DNA of 64,000 nucleotides from Nereocystis luetkeana (Eukaryota > Sar > Phaeophyceae > Laminariales > Laminariaceae), in assembly GCA_031213475.1 (NCBI GenBank), contig JARUPZ010000007.1:7497586-7561585 (forward strand), written 5' to 3'. Below, piece by piece: positions 1 through 10,934 of this stretch. The position numbers and the translations under genes are program-made. How positions within the stretch are numbered: position 1 is the first letter of the stretch; every line of letters begins with the position of its first letter. The notes under the pieces were generated by a model. It ran no database searches, had not been told where the DNA came from, and saw only the letters and a program-made list of their open reading frames with translations.

Positions 1-417
1 GAAAGTAGGAAGGAGATGGCAGACAGGGTAGCAAGGCACCAAGTCGACTAGAAAGTAGAACATGACCATACTATTACTAGTGCTACCAACCGGTGCAGCT
101 GGTTCGAACGTGGTCTTCCCTTGTCTTCTCTTCTTGTTTTTGTTTTTTTCTTTCTTGCGCTGAGTCTCCGTGATTTTCATATTATTTTTTCTCTTCCTCT
201 TCCTTTTCTGATTGATAAGCCGTACTGAAGGAGCCGTGTGGCGTGGTTGGAAGACGAACCTGCTCTGCTCGTTTCGTATTGTCTGACGCCAAGGGGCCGG
301 GCATAGTTGACGAACGCAGGGCGGAGACGGCAGTCTGGGTAGCAAGGTACCAGGCGGATTAGCAGGGAGAACCTGGCTATACTACTCGTACCACAAGCTG
401 CTGCCGCCACCTGGAAG
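1..417. other. no gene seen
   Basis: AT/T-rich sequence with two similar blocks (20-60 and 320-365, sharing GGTAGCAAGG-type text around a CCAAGTCGAC/CCAGGCGGAT variant), apparently an internal duplication of about 45 bp. No convincing coding frame. Confidence 0.4.
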
Positions 418-760
418 GTGCTTTGGGCTTCGGTCTGCCTGTTATTTCCCCTTTTTTCCCCTTTGTTATTTTTTCTTGTTACTTTTTTCCTTGGTTCTTT
501 GTCTTACTCTGTTTACAAGCAGTGGTGTTTTTTTCTTATTTTGTTTTACTTTTCTTTCTTTTCTCCAGCTCGTTCTTTTTCAAGTGTTGGCCACCTCGCC
601 TGCGGGGGGGGGGCACGACAGATTGTTTCTCTTAGATTTTGCTTTCGTTTTTCTTCTTTTTCTCTTTCGATTTGTCTACCTTGTTTTTGTTTTCTCTTTG
701 ATTGTTTCTTTTCGTTTCACTATTTCATAGATTGCGTATGTCGTGCCTGTCGTATCTAGT
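418..760 (+). repeat. T-rich dispersed repeat with G-run, copy 1
   Basis: Pyrimidine-rich repeat carrying GTTGGCCACCTCGCCTGC then a G-run then GCACGACAGATTG. An inverted copy is at 7030-7235, and fragments of its T-rich arm recur at 4560-4640 and 4985-5065. Open frames here are pyrimidine-bias shadows. Confidence 0.6.
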
Positions 761-779
761 ACCAGGTATCTAGTATGAT

Positions 780-958
780 GACATGGCTTTGCATTGCCCA
801 CTGCAGTGCACACTGCACACGTGGCAACGTAGTATCTCTGTGGCGTAGCTTTGTGACCACAGAACTTGTATCTCTTCTAGGATTGAAGAATCGGCACGGA
901 CACTGGTTGTGCTGGATGTCGACGGGTAGAAAGAACGGTTTAATGTTAAGAACACACA
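780..958 (+). repeat. ~170-bp dispersed repeat (GGATGTCGACGGGTAG family)
   Basis: Shares TTTGTGACCACAGAACTTGT, ATTGAAGAATCGGCACGGAC and GCTGGATGTCGACGGGTAG with copies near 1880-1997, 4035-4145, 4795-4935 (inverted), 5090-5315 and 6560-6672 (inverted). It ends in a CA run here. Class unknown. Confidence 0.65.
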
Positions 959-1418
959 CACACAATAGGAGTGTACGTACAAATAAATCTAGTTAATAAT
1001 TTTAATAATATCAATATTAATATGACACTATCAAGGCTTCGATTCCGCTTTTAGTGCTGCACTGCGCAGAAATCTTAAGTTGACTCTAATTCCAAGTAGT
1101 ACGTTCCCATAGAGCGAGTGCTTTCCTAAAAGAAAAAGAAGAAAAATCAACACAGGAGTTGGGAGCAAAAGAAACGCAAGTTCAAAAAGTAAGACACCGA
1201 CGATATACAGACGAAAAATTCAACTAAAAAACAGGAAACGCCACCTCGAAGTCCCCCCCACCGCCCACACCATCCACCACTAGCCCGCGACATCGTTCGT
1301 GCACATGGCACTCGGTATCGGGTACGCAGTCCCGCTCTGGGGGCAAACAAACTACTTGAAATTTGGATGGTTTATCCCGAAAACGGGACTGTAGAGCACT
1401 GGGCACTTCAGATGGCAG

Positions 1419-1507
1419 ATGCCCCGGATCTGAGTTACGAGTTGGAAGGAGAGAGAGAAGAAGATGTGCGAAGATAATGAATGGGATAAAAAAATAAATA
1501 AAAAATG
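1419..1507 (+). repeat. tRNA-headed SINE, 3' fragment
   Basis: 3' end of the family described at 34127-34462: GGATCTGAGTTACGAGTTGG through GAATGGGAT and an A-rich tail. Confidence 0.65.
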
Positions 1508-2020
1508 CCAGGCCACGTGTGTTTTGGCAGCAAATCTCGCGCTATGTACATACATACGACAGTACGTAAACCCAGTCTGAAGCACTGGGCACTTTATATG
1601 CCAGGCCACGTGTGTTTCGGCAGCAAGTCTCACACTATGTGGGACAGCAGTACGTACACCCAGTCTTCTTTCCCGGGCGACGACGACGAAACAAAATCCG
1701 TGTCCTCGAGAGGTTGAAAACTGCATGCATAGCGCACACAGGAGTGGTCTGACGGGCAGGACACGAAGCCGTCCTCCGCATGGCGTGTGGTTTATCGCGT
1801 CCATAGGCGCGTCGCTCGGTGTTAGCGGCTCGGTTGCCCTAAAAAGTCAGCGCTGAAATTCGTCCCACAGGTGGTGTGCGTCTTCTGCGGCGGTGTCTCT
1901 GTCTTACCTGGTATGGTTTTGTGGCCGTAGAGCTTGTATCTACTGCTGTAGGATGGCACGGACACTGGACTGGGTGTGCTGGATGTCGACGGGTATCATG
2001 CCCCCATAGAGAGGTTTTCG

Positions 2021-2114
2021 ACCCTTTCATCAGGACCGCAGTCCCGTTTCCGACAAACGACTTGGACTTTGACTGGCTTATCCCCAAAACGGGACTGCGG
2101 TTCTGAAAGGGTTA
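2021..2114 (+). mobile_element. TTAA-type palindromic MITE (family M2)
   Basis: Inverted ends CCCTTT...GACCGCAGTCCCGTTT and AACGGGACTGCGG...AAAGGG; slightly diverged. A half copy follows at 2174-2265 and remnants are at 1341-1400 and 4368-4400. Confidence 0.65.
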
Positions 2115-2804
2115 TATCGTGATATCCCTTTCAGGGCTTGTATTATTAAAAATAGTCATATTATTAAAAATAGTCAGTCCCGTTTCGGGGACAATCTACG
2201 TACACGTTATGTACAATTTGGATGGCCCCCAAAACAGGAGACTGCGTTTTCAAAAGCAGTGCGCATACGACGTATATTCCATACAGGTGGCGTTCATCTT
2301 TTCTTTTATTTTTCTCCGACGAGCACGAAAATTTCTGTCTCGTTGTTGTTTTGTTGCCCGTTTGTTGTGATGAAGTCATTCGGACTTGTGCAAGTGTACA
2401 GCCTGTACATACGCATGACGTATCGTACGTAGGGCGTATCTGTGCATCTGGGCCCGGGGATGGCCGTGGATATGCTGTATCGAATAATTGGTCTTGTTGC
2501 CTGTCCTGGTCTGTCCTCCTTCGCCCTTCTGCCGTCTGGTCTCGTGTTCGTTTCTTTCGCGGGCGGCGTCGGCCAAACGCCGCAACAGCATTCGTTTTTC
2601 GTTTTTCTTTCCCACGTGTACGGTACCGTCCGTAGTTCTTACGTACGTCCCGAGTTCTGAAAGCGAGCAGTTGCAGCGGGGAAATAAAAAAGCTGAACGT
2701 TCCACCAACATGGAAGGATCGAAGATATATAGAACGCGTCATGTACGTACGTACGCGGATGGATCGGACAGCGTATTAACAATATTTTACACCAAAAGAT
2801 GAGG

Positions 2805-2890
2805 ACTACTGGGATTGTTTTGATTGAACATTTATTTACAAGCGTTCGCTACACTCAACTCGTAGTTTGCGACAGAGTGGTATACCGTCA
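2805..2890 (-). mobile_element. small MITE, ACCACTCTGTC ends (M5)
   Basis: Shares TTTTGATTGAACAT and TTGCGACAGAGTGGTAT with the inverted copy at 5815-5898. Confidence 0.5.
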
Positions 2891-3648
2891 GGTATCATAC
2901 ATCTCGGTTATGAGTACACACGGTAGGTTTGTTTGATGGATGTTGGCGTTCTGGCTGCTGGTGTTTTTTCCTACTGTAGTTATGTTGGATGTTGGATACA
3001 AAAACAGCACACCTGGTGGGCTGACTGTATGGAGGTCGCCATATATATACTGCTGTAGATTCTTTATTTTTCAGATTTTCTGGGCCATGGATTATTGCTA
3101 CCCCTCCCCTCCCCTGCCTTCCCCCCCCCCCCCCCCGCGACGGTTTCTGTTTTTCTCACCGCCCTCGTGTTGTTGATGCTTCCATTAGTTCAGCAGTATT
3201 GTTAGTCTTGACTGCTGCGTTGTTTCTTCTCGGGTTTTATCGGCAGCCAACAAAAAAACACCAGAATCTCGCCAGGTACCAGGTACTGGTAAGCTTTTAT
3301 TAATACTGTACCTGGTAGTTGGTAAATTAAATATATATATATATATATATATATACCTTGTGTTCTACTGGTGCCTATTAATAGTACCAGTATATGTTAC
3401 CCGTACCTGGTACCTGCTGGGCATGCACGTATATCATTACTCGGCGGACAGCGCCACCGCACGCTGTGTCGTCAGTTCGCCACTACCTGGTACACTTTAC
3501 TGGTAACCTTCAAGTCTCCGACCTTCGACAACAACCTTTTTCAACTTTCCTTTTGCTTGCGCCGTGCCACGACCGACGGATTGACGAACCGACGGACGGA
3601 ACGGAACGGAACGGAACGGAACGGAACGGAACGGCGACGTTTACACAG

Positions 3649-3755
3649 GGCTGTGAGGCGCACTTCTGCGCCAAGCACGACCAGCGGCGCCATCGCTTCC
3701 TGATCCGAAAGAAGCTTCACCAGCACGAGACGCTCCCGGGTATATCCTATTTCAG
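3649..3755 (+). CDS. orphan exon with Cys/His pattern
   Basis: Between acceptor TTTACACAG and donor CAG/GTGAGA, one open frame reads GCEAHFCAKHDQRRHRFLIR and ends LHQHETLPGISYF. GC content rises sharply against its surroundings. The C-x4-C-x2-H-x4-H spacing looks zinc-binding but fits no family I can name. Partner exons were not found. A GGAAC pentamer array lies just upstream (3596-3634). Confidence 0.5.
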
Positions 3756-4138
3756 GTGAGAGATGGTAGCCGTGCTATGATACCTGGTATATACCAGCTA
3801 TGTACTCTAGTATATACCAGGTATTTATATATTTATATACATCCCTGGTATATTTTATGTATTTTCTGGTATACTAATATCAGGTACGAGCGCACGGAGT
3901 ATATGCGAAGATCCCTGGTATTTTACATGTAAACGTACCGGTATATAATACGAATACTGGTACCAGGTACGTGTTTCCCTATTTGGCTGAGCTATGTAAA
4001 TTACTCACACTATATAGTTTATTTTTGGTCTTCCTCTGTCTCAGTCTGTGACCACAGAATCAGTATCTCTCTAGGATAGGGAATCAGGACGGACACTGGG
4101 TGTACTGATGAAGCTGGGTAGAAAGGACGATTCAATGT

Positions 4139-4150
4139 GAAGACAACAGC

Positions 4151-4194
<44 letters not shown>

Positions 4195-4198
4195 CTAT
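4139..4198 (+). repeat. ACA/CAA trinucleotide array
   Basis: About 17 CAA units. The reverse-strand Cys/Val frames are shadows. Confidence 0.9.
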
Positions 4199-5089
4199 TA
4201 ATAGTAATAGCCTGGCGTTGTCGTGCAACTCGTACGCAGTACCTGGTATTGGTTTGATGCAATGCGTATGATTTCAGTCATGCGTATACTACCTGGTCAC
4301 AAGGAGTTTGGATTTATGTTGTAGTGAGGAATTTGCGTGCACTTTTAACCCTAATTCTCAGTGTTTTGTACCCCAAACGGGACTGCAGTCCTAAAAAGAT
4401 TATAACGTCGAACTGTAACGTTGTACCTGGTATACATTGCTGGTGGGAGAAGGGAGAGCAAGCGCGTGGCGCGCTCGCGAAAAAGGACGGTATGCGTACG
4501 TAGGACGTGGAGTTCTGTTTACCGTACGACAGAATGGTTTTGGTCGTGATTTTGGTTATTTAATGTTTTTTATGTATCACGTTCTGTATGTTTTTGTTTT
4601 GTATTTTTGGTTTCAGCTCGTTCGCTCTTGTGACGTCTGTTGCCGCTCGCTGTGGATTTTTGACTGCGTTTTCTTTGCTTGGGCGTATGCGTGCCTGTAG
4701 TTGTGATACTCGTAGCGATTATGCACGTGGGTGCGACGGCAGCGCTTGTTGCTCGTTGTGGTCATGGGCTTGCGCTTGCTCTCGCGTGTGTTTATGTGTG
4801 TGTGTTGATCACAATAAACCGTTCTTTCCAGCCGGCGACACCCAGCACACGCAGTGTTCCGTGCCGATTCTTTGTTCTGGACAGACACAAGCTCTCTATG
4901 TAGCCACAAAACCACGACACAGCAGAGATGTATACTGCCGTATTGCAGCAACAGGAGAGTAAACACTACCAGGTACCTGTTATGATACAGCAGTTTGTTT
5001 TTTTCGCTTTCCTTTTACTCTGTTTTTCTATATTTTGTAGATTGTGTATGTAGTGCTTGTCGTATCGACTACCAGGTATAATATTCATA

Positions 5090-5315
5090 TGGTAACATGG
5101 CATTGCCTTGTCTACTCTGCTTACTGCATACCCGAGGGTATCAGGTACTTGGTAACAATCTATTCAAAAAGTACCTCTCGCTTAGTTTTGTGACCACAAA
5201 ACTTGTACTGGTATCTCTCTAGGATTGAAGAATCGGCACTGACACTACATATAGTCGTGCTGGATGTCGACGAGTTGAGAGAACGGTTTGATTTGAAGAA
5301 CACGCACGACGCACT
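5090..5315 (+). repeat. ~170-bp dispersed repeat copy with TA microinsertion
   Basis: Copy of the 780-958 family. Where the sibling reads TTGTATCTCT this copy reads TTGTACTGGTATCTCT, an added CTGGTA after TA. Confidence 0.65.
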
Positions 5316-5814
5316 GCCATGCCATCATACTGGACAAAAAAGGCACTACAACAGCAGTATGTACACACGCCATCAATCCAGATACATGGCTGGCAGGGTG
5401 TACGTGTCCTCTGTGTTTCACAGCGGCGCAGGCGAGTACCGGTGTTGCTGCTGCTATGTCTGTTTCGACGAGGGCTGCGCTTGCTATTCTACAGTAGATA
5501 CCGCTGTTCCTATAGACAGTAGAGGCAACTCCGTGTCTGCTGTAGGTGACCTTTTTTGGCGTCTCCTGTACGTACGTAGGCGGCTCGATGATAACGATGT
5601 TCTCACGTTAGCTCACTTCTCCGAATTCCTGCCTGTGCTCACAAAAGGCTGCACGTGGTAAAAACGCATCTCGACGGGAAAAAACAATCACGTATCTGGT
5701 ACGAAATAGTGTGCACGGCAGTACCATACCAGCCCGTGAGGGAACCGGTACTAATTAATAAGGAGATGTGGGCGAGTCGAATAACCGCCTGGCTCTGTGT
5801 GATATATACCAGGT

Positions 5815-5898
5815 ATACCAACCACTCTGTCGCAAATATGAGGACTGGTTGTCCACTAATGTTCAATCAAAATGCCCCCTATATTTAGGGACGGAGTG
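5815..5898 (+). mobile_element. small MITE, ACCACTCTGTC ends (M5)
   Basis: Inverted ends ACCACTCTGTCGCAAATAT and ATATTTAGGGACGGAGTGGT around 45 bp. A related element with ends CTCTGTCCGGA/TCCGGACAGGGTGG is at 15780-15862. Lone GACAGAGTGGTA ends occur at 7331, 16731 and 27439. Confidence 0.55.
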
Positions 5899-6036
5899 GT
5901 ACCTTGTAGGGGTGTACTTACTGCCTGTAACAGTCTAACTACTATTAATACTATTATTATAAGAACTGCTGCACGTAGAATTGCTGCAAACGAGGAGATC
6001 TCCGTTCTCTGACTACGTTCGTTTTTTTATTCGTAG

Positions 6037-6146
6037 CCGGTCGGTTGTCCGGCCGAGGCGTCTCGCACAAGCAAGTTGGACAAGCAAGTGGGGCAGGGGC
6101 AGCTCAGCCGCGAGGAGGCCGTGCGACGTGCGACCTTCTTGTGTAT
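6037..6146 (+). CDS. possible exon fragment
   Basis: A T-rich tract ending TTCGTAG precedes a GC-rich stretch. One frame reads LDKQVGQGQLSREEAVRRAT, which looks coding, but the two other frames are also open. No clear donor is visible. Confidence 0.25.
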
Positions 6147-6663
6147 TTCACGTGTTTCGCAACGTCGTGTTCGCTTTTTTTTGTTCTTCTCTTTTTTGGC
6201 AGAATCGATCTCCGCCTCCCAACTCTTGATATCAAAGATAGATGAAAGGGGTACTATTATTAAGTACGATCGTATTAATAGTAGTCTGTGACCTCATATT
6301 TGGAGCCTACGTACGTATACACCGCAGATTTGCGCCTTTGCTGTATGAGCTACATATACCTGTGGTGATATTTTTGTTCCTGTCATGTATCATGCTTCGA
6401 AGGACAGAGTATGCACTGCAGATTTGCGCTTTTAATGCATGAGCTACATGTACCTGTAGTATTTTTTTTATTCCTGCGACGATATGTATCATGCTGCGAT
6501 GGACAGGGCATGTGTCCGCACTCCCAATCCACGGGTACTATTATTAATAATATTATACCTGTGTGTGTTCTTTCTACCCGTCGACATCCAGCACAACCAG
6601 TGTCCGTGCCGATTCTTCAATCCTAGAAGATATAAAAGTTCTGTGGTCACAAAGCTACGCCAC

Positions 6664-6965
6664 AGAGATACTTCTTTTTTTTTCTCTCATCCCATTCATT
6701 ATCTTTGCACATCTTCTTCTCTCTCTCCTTCCAACTCGTAACTCAGATCCGGGGTCACATAGCAGGCTCTTCTACCCCCTTCCCGCTACGGTACGTGCCT
6801 TCATTTTTTATCGCGAGAAGATTTCAGCCTTTTCTTCCCTCGTCGACCCGCATCGACCCACGCTGCAAGGCGCTCTCAACAATTGAATCCCTTTTTTTTA
6901 TTTTTGCAAATAAAGTCAAAGTCCGACCCTCCTGGGGCTCGAACCCAGGACTCAAACACTACGTT
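6664..6965 (-). repeat. tRNA-headed SINE copy
   Basis: Antisense copy: T-run tail, CCTTCCAACTCGTAACTCAG, TTGCAAATAAAGTCAAA, and the B-box end GGGGCTCGAACCCAGGACTC. The A-box end is replaced by TACCAGGTACCTGGTA text. Confidence 0.75.
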
Positions 6966-7377
6966 GCCACGTACCAGGTACCTGGTATTCAGTAAGCACA
7001 GCAGTGGGCAATGCAATGCCATGTCATTATACTATTTATAGATACGACATACACATTCTATGAAATAGAGAAACGAAAGGAACCAGTCAAAGATAAAACA
7101 AAAACAAAGAACACATATCGAAAGAGAAAAAGAAAAAAGAAAGAAGAAAAACTAGAAGAAATCTGTCGTGCCCCCCCCCCCCGCAGGCGAGGTGGCCAAC
7201 ACTTGAAAAAGAACGAGCTGGAAAAAAAATAACAAAACTAACAAAAAACATGTACCAGGTGTTTTTATGTCGTACTTCGAAGTATGTTTCCAATCTGTGA
7301 ACATTTTTTTCTTGTAGCGTACTTCAAAGCACCACTCTGTCACGGAGCGGGACCAAAGTAAATACCTGGTACTATTA

Positions 7378-7491
7378 TTACGGGGGGCCATAGTAAATAC
7401 GACCAAATACGATTGGTGTTGTTAGTATAAATAAGGAAATATATAGGTTTTTGTGTGTACCGTAGGTCCTGTTTACCTCGGTCCCCCGTAA
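7378..7491 (+). mobile_element. TA-flanked MITE (family M1)
   Basis: Inverted ends TTACGGGGGGCCATAGTAAA and GTCCCCCGTAA with TA on each side. Family length is 105-140 bp, nearly a perfect hairpin, with no coding capacity. Confidence 0.75.
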
Positions 7492-8609
7492 TACCAATCA
7501 AACCAAACAGTAGTTATACTTCGGGAACAGACTGATCTGTATACATGTGTCTATTGTAGGTCTAGAAATACCCTTTACGAGTTTTTGTTTCTTTCGTTTC
7601 GTTCATTTTTCTGTCTTGTAATCTTGCCGAAATAAATTAAGAATTTCTTGAAGGAATCGAACCCCGAACGGCGGCGCCTTGTTGTGCCCTGGGGCTGGAA
7701 AACTGCTGGTGTTATTTGGTGTGATTGTTGTGCCTGTTGTTGCTGCTGTTGTGTTCTTGGTTGTCGAGTGGGCTCGCGGCGTTGCGACTTTTTTTTCGTG
7801 TGTGTGTGTGTGTTTTTTTGCACGTCTTTTTTTTCGATCTAACATTGCTTTTACTCGTAGTGAATGTATTATACACAGGAGACGACACGACCTTTCATGT
7901 TGGTATACAGCCATCAAGCCCGCACACCCCCCACCTCGCGCCGTGAACCTGTACGGACACTGGATTTGCTATTAATAAATGTCAATGGGTATGGTACGTG
8001 TCTGGAACTTGAAACTATATGAAAAGAACAACACACCTATAGTACACCGGGTGTGAGTGGGTATGGTGAATGAATACCATGGTATACCACGGAAGAACGG
8101 TTACATGTGAAGGAACACACACGCCCAATCACTGGTGTACATTGTACATGTAGCAAGAGTCCGTTACGGACTCGCTTGGGTGCGCGCGCCTTGTACTCGC
8201 GGCGGTGCACGAAAAATAAGTACGAGCAGCACGTGGTGCACGGCGTACCGAGACGTTCCGTTGTCCCATCTGTGTGCTATTAATAGCAGCAGTACCTGGT
8301 ATATGTTGTTAGGAAGACTTTTTCGACGGGATGGAATCCGACGCCAACGCCAAACAACGCGGTAGAACGAGCGACAAATGCCTTACCGGATGTTGGCCCG
8401 CCTTCAGAAATGTACACAGCAGTAGGAAGAAATATATAGGAAGCGAAGGCGAAGCGGTGGAGGGGGGATATTTATTGTGCCAGGTATTACCTGAAAACAA
8501 GAAGTAGAGAAAAAAAAGTATCGCTGGCCTGTACGTACTGGTGTCGTGGTGGTGCTACTCTTCTTGCCTGTGTCGTCTTCTTTTTTTTTCGGTTTTTGTG
8601 GGGCCTGAG

Positions 8610-8765
8610 GCGCACTGCTGGAAGAGCGACGGCGCGGTGGTGGCGGTGGCGACGGTACCGGTCGTTGCGAAATCGAGCGTGCGCGTATTGCGTCTGGAGT
8701 GTGGCCCCGTGCCGACCGGTTCTCTGGGGGTGTCGTCTGTGTCGTCGCCTGAGGCTCTGCTCGCC
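8610..8765 (+). CDS. GC-rich coding-like patch, frame undecided
   Basis: Follows a T-rich tract and an AG at 8609. Three + frames and one - frame are open for most of it (one + frame reads CEIERARIASGVWPRADRF). Probably an exon of a gene that also includes 9106-9525, but phase cannot be settled. Confidence 0.25.
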
Positions 8766-8915
8766 CGCGTCGGTGCGCCTGCGTGCATACTATTACCATG
8801 CTACTTGTACTGCTGCTACTGCTACTGCTGCTGCTGCTGCTGCTACTTTTTGTAGTAGTAATACGATGCTCATCTACTACCACTACCTACTACTACAGTA
8901 CTACTACTTCTACTA

Positions 8916-9037
8916 TTACGGGGGACCATAGTTAATAGGACCTGTCGTACGTATACATAAAAACCTACCAGGTATATATTTAACCATTTCTACTATTAAT
9001 AACAATATTTGGTCCTATTAACTATGGCCCCCCGTAA
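8916..9037 (+). mobile_element. M1 MITE with microinsertions
   Basis: TTACGGGGGACCATAGTTAA and inverted end. Compared with the sibling at 46396-46500 it carries an extra CCAGGTA and an extra TTAATA, each next to TA. Confidence 0.85.
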
Positions 9038-9105
9038 ATACTACGGCTAATCTAGTGCTGCCGCGACCCCTGCCCTCATGCCCTCGCCTCTCTCGCCGCT
9101 CGCAG

Positions 9106-9525
9106 AATACCCCTGCCGAACGCCCAGTCTCAGGGCTCGGAGACGCCCAACTCGGACGACGGAGGGTCGGAGGTGTCGACCGACAACACGCCGCCGAGAA
9201 GCGACATCGAGTTCACGTCGAGGAGTGTCAGTGAGGGCGGGCCCGAAGTCGCCGGTAGCGGTAGCGGTAGCGGTAGCGGTAGCGGTGGCGGTGGCGACAG
9301 CGGTACGATCGGGGGGAGCGAAAAAGTTTCAGTGAGGCAGGGTCTTGGGCCGGGGGCGGGGGCGGTGGGGAAGATATCGGTGGACGGTGGGGTGGCGAGA
9401 ACCAGGGGGGCGACGGCGGCAGCGACGGCGGCGACGGGGGCGGGGGTGCTTGCGGGAGGAGTTGGAAGAGGCGGCCGCGGTAGTGGCGTCGGGGGAGGGA
9501 AGGGGTGGGGCGGCGAGATGGCGAG
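9106..9525 (+). CDS. Ser/Gly-rich exon, gene unassigned
   Basis: Acceptor CCGCTCGCAG and donor GCGAG/GTGAGT enclose 420 nt of one open frame: LPNAQSQGSETPNSDDGGSE, STDNTPPRSDIEFTSRS, then a Gly/Ser repeat and Gly/Ala-rich end. No domain is visible; probably a disordered segment. It ends in phase 2, which also fits hydrolase exon 2 at 12112, so it may be an alternative 5' exon of that gene or part of a separate upstream gene. Confidence 0.5.
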
Positions 9526-9688
9526 GTGAGTGTGGGCGGGGGGCGGGGTGTTGCTGTGTTGGTGATCCTGTGCTGGAGGGGGAGGGGTACGCGTGACATG
9601 TTGTTTGGGCCCCACCAACAAAACAAGAAAACAAGACCAGACTGCCGAATGTGCTGTGTTGGTGGTTGGTTCTGTGTGTGTCGGGGGA

Positions 9689-10050
9689 GGGGGGGGGGGG
9701 GGGGGGGGGGGGGCGTGCTTATTTATTGCTTACCTTAGTCATTTGACCATTGGCCACGCATGCCTTTCGAGACGGGGCACCGTTCCCACTCCTAACAGAG
9801 ACACCTCCAACAATTGGGCGCTCATTGCGTTGTTTCCATATATTGCATTGAAAAAATTGCTATTAATAGTCTCATCCCCTTCCGGTTTGGCCGCTTGTGG
9901 CCACCATCTATCTCCTAGGATAGCGATCGTTTTCTCGCTGCTATCTAGTGTATGAAACTCCTCCATGTCGCATTCGTCTATTTCCCTCATCTCCTCTTCT
10001 AGCAGCATCCCGTTCCTGCTTGTGTGTTTCACATTCTCCTACTACAGTAT
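9689..10050 (-). mobile_element. LINE 3' end fragment with poly(C) tail
   Basis: Minus strand encodes ECDMEEF, then EKTIAILGDRWWPQAAKPEG, the same block as in the larger fragments at 37937-39085 and 47820-48752, then a 3' region ending AAATAAGCACG followed by 25 C. Strongly 5'-truncated. Confidence 0.75.
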
Positions 10051-10824
10051 GTGAGTTCTCCTCTCTATTGCTTTGCCACACGGGCACACCTGGGGGAAGG
10101 GGTTGCGAGCGTGATCGTGTACGTGCCCTCGGCCTGTCCATTCGGCCCGGCAAGTAACACGTACTCGTAGCTAGGTGTGTTGAACAAGAACGTCGAAAAC
10201 ACGACTGCGTACAACAACAAAGTTGAAGAACGCCAACTATTCAGATGCAACGTGTCGACACGGTGAACAACAGCAACGGTTTTGGGCGATAACGGTAACA
10301 AACGCGACCGTGACAACATTCAACAAAATACACGAACGATGGATGACGATGCCAACGATAACAAGGAGATAGCCGAAAAAAACGCTGAGCAATGGACCGC
10401 TCGTGCGCCATCGCCGTCTTCCGCGGCAGCGCTCCGAGGACCCATGGACAGCAGATTTTCCCTTGAGGATATTTGACGATTGGCGAGATGTTTATTTTAC
10501 GCACGCTCGCACATGGGCTGTGATGTGGTGGGTGGCCCGGTATAGCGATACCCTGAGCAGCGACACCAAAATCGCTTGGCACCAATGCGCCCCGATACAG
10601 CGACGGTGTGTCCCTACATCGGATCCAATTCCGATATAGCGACAGCAGTAGCGTGCCGCTACATCGGATCCCAGTCCGATATACGTAGCTGTACCGGGTT
10701 TGTACTCTCGCTACTTGCGGAGCCCCCCCGCATCTGTCAGCCTGCGGTAGACTCGCTCAAAAACACCAACACGCAAATATACATCACGTGCTGCCACATA
10801 CCACCTCCTTATTACATACACACC

Positions 10825-10934
10825 ATGCCTTGTGCGAGTGGAGAAATGTGCCTGCTTCCAAACGCGGAGAAGAAGATGAACGGCACGGACAAGGATGAGG
10901 ACAACCCTTTCGACGATGAAAAGCTTGACTTGCA
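10825..10934 (+). CDS. hydrolase exon 1 (putative start exon)
   Basis: ATG at 10825 opens an acidic 36-codon stretch ending in EDNPFDDEKLDL, followed by a GTGAGG donor at 10935. It leaves two bases, which the next exon completes exactly. It has no homology support. The exon at 9106-9525 ends in the same phase and could be an alternative upstream exon, so the true 5' end is open. Confidence 0.5.

Noticed and set aside
2164-2742. 192-codon minus-strand frame
   Set aside because: Begins in M2 MITE remnants, basic low-complexity composition, and the + strand is equally open.
4071-4262. Cys-rich or Val-rich peptide on the minus strand
   Set aside because: Translation of the CAA array.
5203-5661. 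152-codon + frame
   Set aside because: Its first third is the 170-bp dispersed repeat and the rest has no motif or exon-like composition.
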